Source of the DNA: Terriglobia bacterium
GTDB lineage: Bacteria; Acidobacteriota; Terriglobia; Terriglobales; Acidobacteriaceae
DNA length: 64,000 bases
Assembly (NCBI GenBank): GCA_032252755.1
Contig: JAVUPY010000024.1
Location: 1 to 64,000 of the forward strand
Reading direction: 5' to 3'
In this document: positions 25,089 to 33,379 of the stretch, in pieces
Layout of the letters: the number at the start of each line of letters is the position of its first letter
Numbering within the stretch: the first letter of the stretch is position 1
Notes under the pieces: model-generated
Databases searched by the model: none
Seen by the model: only the letters and a program-made list of their open reading frames with translations
Told to the model about the DNA's origin: nothing
Program-made: the position numbers and the translations under genes

Positions 25089-26318
25089 ATGCCGAAGCTG
25101 TTGATCATCGCCGACGACCTTACGGGCGCAATCGATACCGGCGCGCAGTTCGCGGAGCAACAAATCTCGACGCTCATCCTTCCAGAACTGTCGAAAGACG
25201 AAGAAGGCCCATTCGATTGCGAAGTTCTCGTAATCAACACAGAGACGCGTCATTGCACCCCTTCCAATGCAGCAGACGCCGTGTTATGCGCCGCAGCTTT
25301 CGGACAGAAGCACGGAATTCAGCATTTCTACAAAAAGACCGACTCGACACTGCGCGGCAACCTGGGAGCCGAGTTCCAGGCCCTGATGAATGCCACTCGA
25401 GAAAAGAGGCTGTTCTTCGTTCCCGCATTTCCCCGGCTACAGCGCGTGACGCGCAAAGGCAGGCAGTACGTAAATGGCGTAGAACTGCACAGGTCGGAGT
25501 TCGGCAACGATCCATTGAATCCAATACTGACTTCGGATATATCGATTTTGTTAGAACAGCAGGCACAACTTCCAACACACCTTTTGGCTGCAGATCCTAA
25601 CGACGTCTCCGAGCTCACGGACGAGGGCGTCTACATTTTCGACTGCGAGAGCGAGGCCGACATTCGCTCGATTGCGGCAACTCTGCACAAAGTAAGACCC
25701 CTCACCAATCTCGCTGGGTCTGCGGGGTTCGCTCCTTCGCTGAAAGATTTGCTGCAATTGAATGCCTCCATACCGAAGGCAGTTCTCGATGTCGCGGCAC
25801 GCACATTGGTAGTGAACGGAAGCCTTAACCCGGTAGCGCGGCGCCAGCTGACCTTCGCTGCTCGCAATGGGTTCATCATTACGCAGATAAATCCAAGCGA
25901 GTTGGTGCGAGATGGCGCATCTGGCGAGATGGCCAGGGCAAAAATTACAGAGAATATCCTTCAAACAATGCGCTCGGAAAAAACTGTGATTCTCACCACG
26001 GATGCCGATTTCTGTTCGTCAGATGGGGTGACCGCGATGCTCGCGATTGCGAACCGAGTTGGAGAGCTTGCGAGCGCAATAGTGTCCAAAGCCGGCCCTT
26101 TGTTGCTGATTGTCTTTGGAGGCGACACTTTGTCCTCGATCACGAGAAGCCTGCATTGCAAACGAATCATACCCATGGCGGAAGTGCTGCCTGGAATCGC
26201 GTTGTCACGACTTGAAACTCGAGAGAGTCGGCTGTTCGTTGTTTCGAAGGCGGGGGGATTCGGGGCAGAGGATATTTTGCCCGTCATTTTGGAGTCGTTA
26301 AGGAGATTTCAGCAATGA
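25089..26318 (+). CDS. Four-carbon acid sugar kinase (DUF1537/OtnK-DtnK family)
   Basis: A 409-residue kinase. The N-terminal signature LLIIADDLTGAIDTGAQFAE binds substrate and the C-terminal domain binds ATP (LLIVFGGDTLSSITR; VVSKAGGFGAEDIL). Also present is FYKKTDSTLRGNLGAE, the conserved KTDSTLRGN motif. Characterised members phosphorylate D-threonate (DtnK), D-erythronate (DenK) or L-threonate pathway intermediates at C4. It overlaps the PdxA2-type gene by four bases (ATGA), the classic pairing for conversion of threonate/erythronate to dihydroxyacetone phosphate. The stereoisomer used cannot be read from the sequence. Confidence 0.9.
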   Translation: MPKLLIIADDLTGAIDTGAQFAEQQISTLILPELSKDEEGPFDCEVLVINTETRHCTPSNAADAVLCAAAFGQKHGIQHFYKKTDSTLRGNLGAEFQALMNATREKRLFFVPAFPRLQRVTRKGRQYVNGVELHRSEFGNDPLNPILTSDISILLEQQAQLPTHLLAADPNDVSELTDEGVYIFDCESEADIRSIAATLHKVRPLTNLAGSAGFAPSLKDLLQLNASIPKAVLDVAARTLVVNGSLNPVARRQLTFAARNGFIITQINPSELVRDGASGEMARAKITENILQTMRSEKTVILTTDADFCSSDGVTAMLAIANRVGELASAIVSKAGPLLLIVFGGDTLSSITRSLHCKRIIPMAEVLPGIALSRLETRESRLFVVSKAGGFGAEDILPVILESLRRFQQ

Positions 26319-27277
26319 TTGCGATAACAATGGGCGATAGCAGCGGCGTTGGCCCGGAGATTGTGCTTCATTCGTTCGCCAAAGGCGAACTTCCGCGAGA
26401 ATTCATTGTTGTCGGCGACCTCAGCGTTCTCAATCTCTGCAATGACATGCTGCACTACCGAGTTCCGCTCCATCGTGTCTCCGATTCGCTCACTCTTAAG
26501 CCCGATTCGCTCAACGTTTACGACCTGGAAATGCTGAAAGCGGAGGACCTTCGCCCCGGAGAGATATCGAGGCTGTCAGGACAAGCGGCGCTGCGTTACG
26601 TCGAGGTGGCGACTCGGATGGCGCTGGACGGAAATGTAGATGCAGTTGTGACGCTGCCCGTCAATAAGGAAGCTTCACGTTTGACTGAACCCGACTTTAC
26701 CGGCCACACCGAATATATTGCCAAGCTATGCGGCAAGCAGCGCAGCACGCTGATGCTGGCATCTCCAAAGGCAATCGTCAGCCATGTAACAACCCACGTG
26801 TCGCTACGGAAAGCAATTGATCTGATTCGGAAACAACGTGTTCTGGATACTGTTCGGGTAACGAGCGAAGTAGTACCCAGGCTAAGGAACAGCAACCGAA
26901 TCGCGGTTGCAGGTTTGAATCCCCATGCTGGGGAGAATGGTTCTTTTGGGCGTGAGGACCTCGACGAAATACGTCCCGCCATTATCGAGGCTCAAGAAGA
27001 AGGAATCGATGTTCGTGGACCTTTTCCTCCTGACACAATCTTCATGGACCTACTCAAGGGCCGATACGACGCAATCGTTTGCATGTATCACGACCAGGGA
27101 CACATTCCAATGAAAATTCTCGATTTTGAGGGGGCAACAAATGTGACTCTCGGCTTACCCGTGATCCGTACATCGGTCGATCACGGAACCGCATTCGACA
27201 TTGCTTACAAGGGCATTGCGTTTACAAGCAGCCTACGCGATGCCGCGCAGATGGCGCTGAAACTCGCAGGCAAATAA
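26315..27277 (+). CDS. pdxA2: PdxA2-type 4-phospho-D-threonate/erythronate dehydrogenase
   Basis: A 320-residue NAD- and metal-dependent dehydrogenase of the PdxA family. Motifs are ITMGDSSGVGPEIV, FTGHTEYIAKLCG, GLNPHAGENGSFGREDLDEI, VCMYHDQGHIPMKILDF (metal-binding His) and RTSVDHGTAFDIAYKG. PdxA itself makes a vitamin B6 precursor, but translational coupling to a DUF1537 kinase (start inside the kinase stop codon) marks this as the catabolic PdxA2 type. That type oxidises and decarboxylates the 4-phosphorylated C4 acid to dihydroxyacetone phosphate. No pdxJ or ksgA lies nearby, consistent with that reading. Confidence 0.88.
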   Translation: MIAITMGDSSGVGPEIVLHSFAKGELPREFIVVGDLSVLNLCNDMLHYRVPLHRVSDSLTLKPDSLNVYDLEMLKAEDLRPGEISRLSGQAALRYVEVATRMALDGNVDAVVTLPVNKEASRLTEPDFTGHTEYIAKLCGKQRSTLMLASPKAIVSHVTTHVSLRKAIDLIRKQRVLDTVRVTSEVVPRLRNSNRIAVAGLNPHAGENGSFGREDLDEIRPAIIEAQEEGIDVRGPFPPDTIFMDLLKGRYDAIVCMYHDQGHIPMKILDFEGATNVTLGLPVIRTSVDHGTAFDIAYKGIAFTSSLRDAAQMALKLAGK

Positions 27278-27314
27278 GCGGCCTTCTTCTCAGATTCCGG
27301 ACAAACGGTCCTCT

Positions 27315-28259
27315 ATGAAACCTAAGTATCCTCTGAGCGGTGTCGTGGTGAGCCTTAATACGCCGTTCGATTGGTCCGGCAAGATCGACTTTGAATCCAT
27401 GGCTCGCTCCATCGAGATGCACCTGCGCGAAGGCGCTTCGGGATTCCTCGCCCCAGCTCACGCGGGTGAGGTCACAGCGCTGACAATAGATGAGCGAATC
27501 GAGATCATTCGGTTTGTTCGGCAATGTATCGGGACTCGCGCTGAGTTCATTGCTTGCGCAACAACTGGAACGCAAGAAGGGAGTTCTACAATCATCCGAG
27601 CTGCATTGAAAGCCGAGTGCCAGTCAGTACTCGTTGAAATTCCGAAAAAGTATCGCTCGGACCGGAATGCGGCGATCCAATTCTGTCGTTCGATCGCGCA
27701 GATCGGGGCGCCGATGCTCGCCATTCAAGATCTGGATTGGGATGGATTTGGCTTACCGGTGGAATGGATTCTGGAACTCTTTGAAGTGGTCGACTCGTTC
27801 CGATGCTTGAAAGTGGAAGTGCGTCCCGCCGGCCCCAAGTATACCCAAGTAATAGAGGCGACAAGTGGTCAGTTGACAGTGGCGGGTGGCTGGGCTGCCG
27901 ACCAAATGATTGAGGCGCTTGATCGCGGCGTCGATATTTTCATGCCTACCGCAATGACTCGAATGTACTCGCTCATAGTCAGCAATCATCGCGCTAAAAA
28001 TCGCGAAGACGCCGTAAGAGCGTTTCACACGATCCTTCCAGTGCTGGCTTTCACCCGCCAGCACCTCGACATTTCGATCCAGTTCTATAAGCAGCTATTT
28101 GTTCGTCGTGGCATATTCTCCACGCCCGCGACCCGCAAAACGTGCTTACCATATGACGGCTATCACCAGCGCTACGGTGAGGAGCTAATTGAGTATCTCG
28201 GACGAGTGGAGGCCGCGATACTAAACCGGCAGACCGTAGCCACTAAGTTGACCAGGTGA
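27315..28259 (+). CDS. DapA-family (N-acetylneuraminate lyase superfamily) aldolase/dehydratase
   Basis: A 314-residue class I TIM barrel. It opens with YPLSGVVVSLNTPFDWSGKID, the family's 'TPF' start. The substrate carboxylate region is GEVTALTIDERIEII, and a Lys in FRCLKVEVRP sits where the Schiff-base lysine is expected. Superfamily members cleave or dehydrate 2-keto-3-deoxy acids (KDG aldolase, NanA, KdgD). The usual GxxGE motif is altered (PAHAGEVT), and it is not close to true DapA, so the substrate is unknown. Its position between pdxA2 and an aldehyde dehydrogenase suggests a sugar-acid lyase. Confidence 0.8.
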   Translation: MKPKYPLSGVVVSLNTPFDWSGKIDFESMARSIEMHLREGASGFLAPAHAGEVTALTIDERIEIIRFVRQCIGTRAEFIACATTGTQEGSSTIIRAALKAECQSVLVEIPKKYRSDRNAAIQFCRSIAQIGAPMLAIQDLDWDGFGLPVEWILELFEVVDSFRCLKVEVRPAGPKYTQVIEATSGQLTVAGGWAADQMIEALDRGVDIFMPTAMTRMYSLIVSNHRAKNREDAVRAFHTILPVLAFTRQHLDISIQFYKQLFVRRGIFSTPATRKTCLPYDGYHQRYGEELIEYLGRVEAAILNRQTVATKLTR

Positions 28260-28262
28260 AAC

Positions 28263-29705
28263 ATGGAGACGACGAAGAATGCGGCAATTCATTACCCTTT
28301 TTGGCTGAATGGAGAGTGGATTTCCGACGGCAAAGCAACCGAAATACGCGCACCTTATAACGGCGAACTGATTGGCACTGTGAGCTGCGGATCCCGCCAA
28401 CATGCAGAGCTTGCACTCGATGCGGCGGTGCGGGCTTTCGAGCAAACCAGGAGGCTTCCATCATATGAGCGCCAGCGGATACTCGCGACGACCGCTCGCC
28501 TGCTCAGCGAACGAAAGGAAGAATTTGCGCAAGTCCTGGCGAGAGAATCGGGAAAACCGATTAAGATAGCCCGCTTTGAGGTCGAACGAACCGTATTCAC
28601 TCTTCAGGTGTCGAGCGAAGAGGCTACGCGGATTGGCGGGGAGGTACTTCCTCTCGATCTGCTTCCCTCAACCAGAGGGAGGTGGGGAATTATTCGGCGC
28701 TTTCCCGTCGGTCCGGTAATTGCGATTGCGGCGTTCAATTTTCCCCTGATCCTCGCTGCCCATAAGATTGGTCCAGCCATTGCTGCCGGCTGCAGTGTGA
28801 TTTTGAAACCGCCGCCGCAGGATCCGATTACCACTCTAATGCTCGCCAAACTGTTCGAAGAGGCTGGAACTCCTGCCGGAGCCATAAACGTGCTCCCACT
28901 CGCAAATGAGGATGCCTCACTTCTGGTCCAAGACACCCGGGCACGAATGCTTACGTTCACAGGCTCTATTACCGTTGGTTGGGAGTTACGAAACATAGCA
29001 GGACGCAAGAGAGTTCTCTTGGAACTGGGCGGAAACGCTGCCGCGATCGTGCACAGAGACGCTGATCTCGAATACGCTGCACAACGATGCGCAACAGGCG
29101 CGTTCTCCTACGCTGGGCAGAGCTGCGTTTCAGTGCAGCGAATTTTCGTGCATCGCGACGTCCAGGAGACGTTCATGCAAGAGTTGATTGCGGCGGTGCA
29201 GCAACTGCGGGTTGGCGATCCTCTGGATGAAGCTACAGACGTAGGTCCTATGATTCGTGAGAGGGATGCAGTGCGGGCGCTTGACTGGGTGCAGGAAGCG
29301 ATTTCCGGCGGAGCTCGTTTGCTCTGCGGTGGGCAACGGAAGGCGTCTCTTTTACAGCCTACCGTGCTCACAGGGACATCGCCGAGGATGCGTGTGAATT
29401 GTCAGGAAATCTTTGCCCCCGTTGTGACTGTCGAACCGTACGGCGACTTTGAGAGTGCACTTCACCAGGTCAATGATTCTCCTTTCGGTCTCCAGACGGG
29501 GCTATTCACTCGTGACGCAAGTTTGATCTTCCGTGCCTATGAAGAACTCAACGTGGGCGGTGTCATTGCCGGAGATATCCCGACATGGCGCATCGACCAC
29601 ATGCCCTATGGCGGCGTAAAAGACTCGGGAACTGGCCGAGAAGGCGTTCGCTATACCATCCAAGAGATGACCGAAATGAAGCTCCTCGTCATGAACATCG
29701 CATAG
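28263..29705 (+). CDS. NAD(P)-dependent aldehyde dehydrogenase
   Basis: A 480-residue enzyme of full length. Recognisable are the nucleotide-binding region (AIAAFNFPLILAAHKIGPAIAAG; LTFTGSITVGWELR), the general-base Glu in LLELGGNAAAI, and the catalytic Cys in YAGQSCVSVQRIFVH. The C-terminal motif is MPYGGVKDSGTGREG. The closest well-known types are semialdehyde dehydrogenases that oxidise omega-aldehyde acids. It starts three bases after the lyase stop and closes the rightward run. Oxidation of a four-carbon aldehyde-acid to tartrate would connect it with tarD; this role is inferred. Confidence 0.88.
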   Translation: METTKNAAIHYPFWLNGEWISDGKATEIRAPYNGELIGTVSCGSRQHAELALDAAVRAFEQTRRLPSYERQRILATTARLLSERKEEFAQVLARESGKPIKIARFEVERTVFTLQVSSEEATRIGGEVLPLDLLPSTRGRWGIIRRFPVGPVIAIAAFNFPLILAAHKIGPAIAAGCSVILKPPPQDPITTLMLAKLFEEAGTPAGAINVLPLANEDASLLVQDTRARMLTFTGSITVGWELRNIAGRKRVLLELGGNAAAIVHRDADLEYAAQRCATGAFSYAGQSCVSVQRIFVHRDVQETFMQELIAAVQQLRVGDPLDEATDVGPMIRERDAVRALDWVQEAISGGARLLCGGQRKASLLQPTVLTGTSPRMRVNCQEIFAPVVTVEPYGDFESALHQVNDSPFGLQTGLFTRDASLIFRAYEELNVGGVIAGDIPTWRIDHMPYGGVKDSGTGREGVRYTIQEMTEMKLLVMNIA

Positions 29706-29734
29706 GAGAATTCCTTGCCGAGTGCCGGTACGAT

Positions 29735-29840
29735 CTGTACCCCATGTCTCCGGTACAAACTGTTACCTATGTCTCGGACCGCTCAGCGCGGGCCCTCGAA
29801 CCACTCGAAAGAACGTTCGGCTCAAAACTGTTACCTGTAT
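29735..29840. mobile_element. Scar with repeats resembling an IS terminus
   Basis: Three imperfect copies of a motif of the form ctgttaccYatgtctcSg occur at 29735-29757, 29760-29780 and 29828-29840 (the last incomplete). From memory, such 'tgttacc-atgtctc' repeats sit at the ends of IS481-type integrase elements. No transposase frame is present, so only a remnant or landing site is left. It starts just 30 bases after the last catabolic gene. Confidence 0.4.
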
Positions 29841-30152
29841 AGCCGTCTTGCGGGAGATGCCGAAACGGTCGGGCTAGGAAGACTGTTCACAATTGACAGT
29901 CTTCCGGGAATTATCCCTTCCCGAGCAGACGCTACTTACGGCTACGCATTTGCAATGTGTTCATTTCTATACAGAAACTCCCCTCTTCGCTGACTATCAT
30001 TTTAGTTTGGGTAATCGCTCTTTGGTCCGAAGTGCTGGGATAACGGGATTGGCTACGGCAATGCGCTGTGTCATTCGACGTCTACCTATTGGGTTCGCAA
30101 TCGTGATCGGCCCCTGAGGACCCTATGGAATGAAACGTTTTGAGGTGACTCG
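29841..30152. repeat. Non-coding leader of yihY, duplicated near 8.1-8.3 kb
   Basis: No gene is seen in the 312 bases before yihY. The stretch from 29877 onward is similar to 8147-8343, with shared anchors listed at that feature. It probably holds the yihY promoter, but no clean -35/-10 pair could be chosen. Confidence 0.5.
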
Positions 30153-31067
30153 ATGCGCACATCAAACGTGAAAGCCGCATGGCCGACAATTAGAAGATCG
30201 CTGATAACCATCTACTCCGATGTTTACGACGAACATCTCTTCGTCTTTGCCGCCGGCTTGTCGTACTATTTCGTACTCTCACTGTTCCCGCTGTTGATTT
30301 CGATGGCGTCGTTACTCGGGTATGTCCCCATCCCTCACCTGTTTGAGGGCTTCCTGAGCTTGATGGCCAAGCTTGTCCCAGGCGATGGAATGAGCTTAGT
30401 GCGTAACATCGTGTCCGACGTCACCCTGAGGCACAGACACTTCTTTACGCTCGGATTAATCTTCACGCTGTGGACAGTTTCGAGCGGATTCGCTGCCATT
30501 ATCGACGGCCTCGATGTCGTTTATCGGGTTCACGAAACGCGGGGCGTTTGGAAGACACGCCCCATCGCGCTCGGACTGACATTGGTTGCGGGCTCCCTGT
30601 TACTCGTGGCGGTGGGACTGATGGTCGAGGGGACATACTTTGGAGTCTGGCTTACAGGTAGATATGGCCTGAATCCTGCCATACTTGCTGCCTGGCACTA
30701 TCTCCGTTGGGGCATAGCTGTCGCCCTTTCGGTACTCGCAGTTGACCTGCTATACCATTTCGGTCCAAATGTGAAGCAGCGCTTCCGGGATAGCCTAGCC
30801 GGGGCGATTATTGCCGTCATGATTTGGGTTGGACTGTCATACCTGTTGGGTACTTACTTCCGACACTTCGAAAGCCTTGACAAGACTTATGGACCGCTGG
30901 GTGCCGCCATAGGCTTGTACCTCTGGTTCTACCTTTCCGGTTTTGCGATCCTGATTGGGGGCGAAATTAACTTCTTACTCAACGAAGTTAGAAATCGCAG
31001 AGTTCCCCATTCATTCACATCCACGCGTGACCAGATCAACAACCTGAAGAATGCCGCTAGGTCTTGA
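30153..31067 (+). CDS. YihY/BrkB family inner-membrane protein
   Basis: This 304-residue protein has about six membrane helices and the family motifs: LFVFAAGLSYYFVLSLFPLL near residue 30, LIFTLWTVSSGFAAIIDGLDVVY, LYHFGPNVKQRFRD, and a C-terminal YGPLGAAIGLYLWFYLSGFAILIGGEINFLLNE. The family was once annotated as ribonuclease BN, which is incorrect; the function remains unclear, possibly transport. Start ATG at 30153 follows a weak GAGGTG site. A truncated second copy lies at 8344-8540. Confidence 0.88.
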   Translation: MRTSNVKAAWPTIRRSLITIYSDVYDEHLFVFAAGLSYYFVLSLFPLLISMASLLGYVPIPHLFEGFLSLMAKLVPGDGMSLVRNIVSDVTLRHRHFFTLGLIFTLWTVSSGFAAIIDGLDVVYRVHETRGVWKTRPIALGLTLVAGSLLLVAVGLMVEGTYFGVWLTGRYGLNPAILAAWHYLRWGIAVALSVLAVDLLYHFGPNVKQRFRDSLAGAIIAVMIWVGLSYLLGTYFRHFESLDKTYGPLGAAIGLYLWFYLSGFAILIGGEINFLLNEVRNRRVPHSFTSTRDQINNLKNAARS

Positions 31068-31163
31068 AGAAGGTCGGACAGATCATGAGAATGATTCGAG
31101 AGATAGATCAGAAGGTTTCCCGTTCGGCATCTTCCCTGGTTCCTGGCCTACCGAACAAACAAC

Positions 31164-31189
31164 GACCCCGTCCGCAATGGGACGGGATC
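31164..31189. terminator. Hairpin between convergent genes
   Basis: GACCCCGTCC (31164-31173) pairs with GGACGGGATC (31180-31189), nine of ten pairs, around a six-base loop. It lies between the convergent yihY and crystallin/DUF3011 genes and can serve both as a terminator, although T runs are short. Confidence 0.5.
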
Positions 31190-31209
31190 GAGGCTAGCTC
31201 ACACAACTT

Positions 31210-32169
31210 CTAGCGGACTTGAAATTCGGCCGAGCAGCCGTTAGCAACCCAGAGACGGCCATCGTCGATACCCCAAGTGACGTTCTTGCGGCATGTCCCA
31301 GACGAATTAATCATGTAGGCCTCGCTGGCATAACCTGGAGTGCCGCAGTAACGCTGCCGTTCCCCGGGTTGCGAATTGCATCGGACCAGGTTGCGATCAT
31401 AGCCTTGACGGCGATCGTCGTTAACATTATCGCGATAGCCCCCAACATTGTCCCAGCGCTGGCCCCGGCCCGGCGAGTCCACTCGCAAGGAAGATATTCG
31501 GCCACCCCAGTTCTTTGAGGGATCATCGGGAATCCTCCACGCACGCAAGTCGGCAACGTCGCGACTTGTGCGAGCAGCGGCACCGGAGAAGTTGTTGTCG
31601 TTGAACATCTGGACCTCCGAGTCGCCGATGACACGGATGGACTGGATGCGATCGTTGAATCCAGACGGGAGATTGTTAATTGCCTGGCCGCGATCAATGC
31701 AAAAGCTGCGGCCGCGGAAATTAGTGTCATCGAAGAAGCAGGCTCCCGTCCCACTCCTGGCTTGTCCATTGCCCCAACTGTAATTCCAGTCACGATTGCG
31801 TCCTTCGGACTGGCTCACCTGCAATGATGAGATGCGTTCGGCCCAATTGCGACCAGGATCATTCGACATCGGCAACATACGGAGATCCGGGACGTCGCTG
31901 CGCAGCGCTGCGTTTGCACCCGCATAGCGGTCGTCATTGTAGATCATCACTTGTCCATTGCCCTGGATGCGAATGGAACGGATGGCGTCCTTGAAGCCAG
32001 AAGGCAGAACTTCGAGTGATTCACCAGCCTGGACGCAGAAGAACATCCCACGATAGTTGGTGTCGCGATAGAAACATGCACCGTTACGCGGAACACTTTG
32101 AGCTGTACATAGGGCGGCGGTCAACAAGAATAGGAGGAACGGAAGTCTGACCATCCATATGATTTTCAT
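31210..32169 (-). CDS. Exported beta/gamma-crystallin (I36-type) protein with C-terminal DUF3011
   Basis: A 319-residue secreted protein with a signal peptide (IIWMVRLPFLLFLLTAALCTAQS). Two beta/gamma-crystallin-like domains follow (about residues 25-115 and 130-225), each with paired Greek-key motifs. The first has ACFYRDTNYRGMFFCVQAGES and YNDDRYAGANAALRSD; the second has ACFFDDTNFRGRSFCIDRGQA and FNDNNFSGAAARTSRD. The C-terminal 60 residues match DUF3011 (VRCNSQPGERQRYCGTPG ... WGIDDGRLWVANGCSAEFQV). Crystallin-type domains often bind calcium, and some inhibit proteases (family I36). The start at 32169 has GAAGGAG upstream. The role is unknown, perhaps envelope stabilisation. Confidence 0.8.
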   Translation of the reverse strand: MKIIWMVRLPFLLFLLTAALCTAQSVPRNGACFYRDTNYRGMFFCVQAGESLEVLPSGFKDAIRSIRIQGNGQVMIYNDDRYAGANAALRSDVPDLRMLPMSNDPGRNWAERISSLQVSQSEGRNRDWNYSWGNGQARSGTGACFFDDTNFRGRSFCIDRGQAINNLPSGFNDRIQSIRVIGDSEVQMFNDNNFSGAAARTSRDVADLRAWRIPDDPSKNWGGRISSLRVDSPGRGQRWDNVGGYRDNVNDDRRQGYDRNLVRCNSQPGERQRYCGTPGYASEAYMINSSGTCRKNVTWGIDDGRLWVANGCSAEFQVR

Positions 32170-32452
32170 CGTGATCTCTCCTTCACACTGCGTTGTAGAA
32201 ACTGTTCGGAGCAATCCGGGAACGGAGCCTCGATGAAATTGGCGCTGGAAACGCTTGGTCGTCGCCAGGTGCGCCGCTTCGCTTTGGCCCGCACGAAACG
32301 GCCTGACTGAACCCCGACTTTAGGAAGTCTGACAGTCAAAGCTCGAGCAGTCTGTTCAAAACAGAACACAACTGCGCCGATTACTTTCGGGTGGGAGGTT
32401 GATGAAGCCGAACACAGGCGGCGAACCGGGCGGCCGCGTCACCGAGCAGGGG
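32170..32452. other. Intergenic stretch between divergent genes, nothing recognised
   Basis: Apart from the ribosome site of the leftward gene, no gene, RNA or clear promoter was seen here. From 32453 onward the sequence belongs to the duplicated leader of the Lmo0937-type gene. Confidence 0.5.
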
Positions 32453-32815
32453 ACAAATAGACAATGCGAAGAGTGAGCAATCCTGAACAGTCCTGCCGTC
32501 TCGTCAAGACATATTATTCAAGGCTGGAAGTAATCGTCGCACGGCTTCTCGTCCGAGAAGCCCGGGAGGTAGGTATGCTCTGGACAATTTTCGTGATTCT
32601 TCTGATTCTTTGGCTCCTAGGGTTCAGCTTTCACGTGGGCGGAGCGCTGATCCACCTGTTGATTGTCCTGGCGGTAATCGTCCTCGTCTTTAACTTGTTA
32701 AGGGGGCGCCGAGGAACGGCGTAGGGAACCCGGGCGGCCTCCCAATCTGCGAGCTAAGCTCAGTCATTGCGGTCACCAATGCGCCGAGTTGGACGGCACA
32801 TCGTTTAGCGTCCGG
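32453..32815 (+). repeat. Duplicated segment around the second Lmo0937-type gene (copy B)
   Basis: It matches 10370-10735 across the leader, the coding region and about 100 bases downstream. It retains the perfect GGCTTCTCG/CGAGAAGCC hairpin at 32543-32562 next to GGGAGG. Confidence 0.75.
32575..32724 (+). CDS. Lmo0937 family small membrane protein (copy B)
   Basis: This 49-residue protein differs from the copy at 10484-10633 at only a few C-terminal positions (FNLLRGRRGTA instead of FNLVSGRRGVA). It has two membrane helices and an unknown function. The ATG at 32575 follows GGGAGGT and the conserved leader hairpin. Synonymous changes between the copies (for example atgttg/atgctc) show that they are not freshly duplicated and that the protein is under purifying selection. 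Confidence 0.85.
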   Translation: MLWTIFVILLILWLLGFSFHVGGALIHLLIVLAVIVLVFNLLRGRRGTA

Positions 32816-32863
32816 TCGGACCAATCCGGCCTTAGAATCGGCCACCAAAGCGGGGGGGCGAAA

Positions 32864-33277
32864 ATGAGAAACAGATTGATACTCTGCCTGGTCTTGCTGG
32901 TTGCCGGATTCTTAGCAGGCTTTGTTCCGCAGTACCTGAAATCACAGCGCCGTGCTGCGGAACTCACAACGGCCGAGCAGCAGTTGGCCTCGTGCCGAGT
33001 GGAAACACAACTGTCCCAACTGAGAGACACAGCGGCAATGATGTACCTTGAAGCGACGCGAAAGAATTACGGACTTGCGCAAGAACATTCTCGACGTTTC
33101 TTCGACCAGCTCCAGCAGGTCACCGCTCAAACTACTGATCCAGCAGTCAAGACAACCCTGGATGGCGTTCTCAAACTGCGCGATCCAATTACTGCAACAC
33201 TTGCAAAGGGTGATGCCGCTGTGCTTTCGGACCTTCAGCTGGTCCTGACCAGCATCCAGGCGGGGACGAAACGTTAG
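32864..33277 (+). CDS. Membrane-anchored hypothetical protein with helical periplasmic part
   Basis: A 137-residue protein with an N-terminal membrane anchor (NRLILCLVLLVAGFLAGFVPQYL, about residues 3-25). The rest is probably helical and soluble (AAELTTAEQQLASCRVETQL ... RRFFDQLQQVTAQTTDPAVK). The start at 32864 follows a G-rich site and puts the anchor first; a frame from 32789 adds 25 polar residues. No family is recognised. It could be a periplasmic coiled-coil adaptor, but nothing around it indicates a job. Confidence 0.6.
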   Translation: MRNRLILCLVLLVAGFLAGFVPQYLKSQRRAAELTTAEQQLASCRVETQLSQLRDTAAMMYLEATRKNYGLAQEHSRRFFDQLQQVTAQTTDPAVKTTLDGVLKLRDPITATLAKGDAAVLSDLQLVLTSIQAGTKR

Positions 33278-33352
33278 CCACCGTCCATCGGAAAAGGCAG
33301 ATTCGATCAGCACGAAAGTCTCGCGAGAAAGAGCTGCAAGTCCGATCGGGTG

Positions 33353-33372
33353 GACAGGTGTTTCGACCTGTC
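33353..33372. terminator. Hairpin between convergent genes
   Basis: GACAGGT (33353-33359) and ACCTGTC (33366-33372) form a perfect 7-bp stem with a six-base loop. It lies just past the end of the tannase-family gene and can act on either strand. No long T run follows it. Confidence 0.4.
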
Positions 33373-33379
33373 AGGGCGC

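Noticed and set aside
26315-27277. Vitamin B6 biosynthesis role for the PdxA homologue
   Set aside because: Translational coupling to a DUF1537 kinase and the catabolic context point to the PdxA2 type instead.
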